6,724 nucleotides of DNA, from the NCBI GenBank assembly GCA_016212685.1, contig JACREW010000004.1, positions 1-6,724 on the forward strand, read 5' to 3'. A program made the translations under genes and the position numbers. The notes under the pieces are model-generated. The model did not search any database. It was not told the DNA's origin and worked only from the letters and a program-made list of their open reading frames with translations. How positions within the stretch are numbered: position 1 is the stretch's first letter; the number at the start of each line of letters is the position of its first letter. This DNA is from Nitrospirota bacterium. Lineage in GTDB: Bacteria > Nitrospirota > Thermodesulfovibrionia > Thermodesulfovibrionales > Dissulfurispiraceae. This document shows positions 5,585 through 6,724 of the stretch, piece by piece.

Positions 5585-6724
5585 ATGCAAGATAAAGAGA
5601 GAGCGCCGGATAAAATTACAGAAGATACCTCATCGTCCAACCATCCCGGATTACCTGTAAATAAGGACCCTGCTTATATCTATGTATCTCCCGAGGCAGC
5701 GGATATTATGGAAGGATCTCCGTCAGCCCCGGCCAGGTCATTGCTCTACATATTGCTGTTTATCATTATTGCCGCATTGATATGGTCCTACTATGGAAAA
5801 ACGGATGTTACCATTAAAGCCGTGGGGATATTGATTCCAAGAGGAGAGAATAAAGATGTTGTATCCATCAAGGATGGAGTCGTCATCGAGCTTTTCGTTA
5901 AAAAGGGCGATAGAGTCGTTAAAAACCAGATGCTTGCAAAAATAGGCACGAGTATCCGCGCCGACCTGCATACTCAAATTAACAATTTAAAAGAGACAAT
6001 CAATACCGGGAAGAATGAGATACTGGCTGATGAAGTATTAATATCGCAGTCCGAAAAAGAGATGCTGAACAATAAAAAAATAACCGGGCAGGCGATAAAG
6101 ACAAAGGAAGACCTCCTGGCAATGGCAATGGACTCTTTGAAGAGGACAAATGAAGAATACGCTATCTATAAAAATATGTTCGATAACGGGCTGATCTCGA
6201 AGTTGGAGCTTTTAAAAGCAGAGGATGCCCTCGAATCGGTCAAATCCAATATCACAAAGCTCGCCTCCGAAATAGATACTTACAAAAATGAGTCTCAAAA
6301 GAGAGATGATGAAATTGCAATGAATATCATAAAGATGAAAATTACTCTGGAGAAAAACAGGACGGAATCGAACGAGGCGCAGCGAAAATTAAATATGATA
6401 GAGTTTCAATATAAAAATGAAACGGCAGGCGACGGCAGGGAGGCGGGCAAATACAGCATTGATTATGATGTTATAAGGTCGCCTATCGATGGAATCGTAT
6501 CGGTCAGTAATATCAACCATCCGCAGGATGTAGTAAAGGCAGGAAATCCTATTTTTTCGATAATACCCGGTAACCAGCCGTTAGTAGCCAAAATAAACAT
6601 TCCTAACTCCGGGATAGGGAGGGTGAAGGTCGGGCTGCCTGTTAAATTCAAATACGACGCATTCAGGTATCAGGAGTATGGAGTGGGAGCCGGCAGATTG
6701 ACTTATATCTCTCCGGACTCTATA
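5585..6724 (+). CDS. HlyD-family periplasmic adaptor (membrane fusion protein), 3' partial
   Basis: The visible 380 codons run off the right edge without a stop. The protein bridges the ABC exporter and the TolC-type channel. A polar, Pro/Ser-rich cytosolic N-terminus (1-51) precedes one membrane anchor at about 53-70 (LLYILLFIIIAALIW). The first half of the biotinyl-lipoyl-like domain follows (about 91-122, DGVVIELFVKKGDRV), then a long charged helical region (about 123-285) that should form the coiled-coil hairpin. The second lipoyl half is at about 298-328 (IRSPIDGIVSVSN), and a beta-barrel begins at about 330. The hairpin-tip motif that contacts TolC, R-x3-L-x6-S, is here I194-x3-M198-x6-S205: only the Ser is kept. 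The gene starts 9 bases after the ABC stop, so it belongs to the same operon. Missing at the edge are the rest of the barrel and the membrane-proximal domain. Confidence 0.93.
   Translation, partial: MQDKERAPDKITEDTSSSNHPGLPVNKDPAYIYVSPEAADIMEGSPSAPARSLLYILLFIIIAALIWSYYGKTDVTIKAVGILIPRGENKDVVSIKDGVVIELFVKKGDRVVKNQMLAKIGTSIRADLHTQINNLKETINTGKNEILADEVLISQSEKEMLNNKKITGQAIKTKEDLLAMAMDSLKRTNEEYAIYKNMFDNGLISKLELLKAEDALESVKSNITKLASEIDTYKNESQKRDDEIAMNIIKMKITLEKNRTESNEAQRKLNMIEFQYKNETAGDGREAGKYSIDYDVIRSPIDGIVSVSNINHPQDVVKAGNPIFSIIPGNQPLVAKINIPNSGIGRVKVGLPVKFKYDAFRYQEYGVGAGRLTYISPDSI

Overview
The window holds a compact, co-directional stretch of genes (all on +) with almost no intergenic space. It fits a Gram-negative bacterium of moderate GC content: it encodes an outer-membrane TolC-type channel, an inner-membrane ABC exporter and a periplasmic HlyD-type adaptor. 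The oxygen-sensitive two-subunit class I fumarase and the short 'YIIRIYRRE' domain recall anaerobes of the Nitrospirota/Desulfobacterota kind. That placement is inference, not something the sequence proves.

Layout. Bases 1-180 hold the wreck of a type II toxin-antitoxin pair. The last codons of a probable VapB-like antitoxin overlap by ATGA the start of a VapC/PIN toxin, which keeps only its first ~35 codons. The beta (C-terminal domain) subunit of a class I fumarate hydratase follows at 159-716; its ribosome binding site sits just past the toxin breakpoint. From about 709 to the right edge runs a type I secretion operon: a TolC-family outer-membrane protein (709-2478), a large C39-peptidase ABC exporter with two N-terminal cyclic-nucleotide-binding-type domains (2471-5575), and an HlyD-family adaptor (5585 to beyond the window end). 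The fumarase/TolC and TolC/ABC junctions each overlap by 8 bp, and the ABC/HlyD gap is 9 bp, so these genes are probably one transcript with translational coupling.

How it works together. The ABC protein carries an apparently intact Cys-His-Asp C39 triad, so it should cleave double-glycine-type leaders from its substrate during export, unlike RTX exporters whose C39-like domain is dead. HlyD and TolC would complete the channel across the periplasm and outer membrane. The tandem CNBD-C39-TMD-NBD layout and the ~1034-residue length resemble cyanobacterial HetC and suggest an exporter gated by a small ligand. The first CNBD has lost the phosphate-binding Arg while the second keeps it. No substrate peptide gene is visible here. 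The TolC protein is also odd: a ~50-residue soluble domain and a charged linker lie in frame in front of its signal peptide.

The main items for follow-up are the doubly CNBD-equipped peptidase exporter, the domain fused ahead of the TolC signal peptide, and the fumarase beta gene joined to this operon behind a broken toxin gene.
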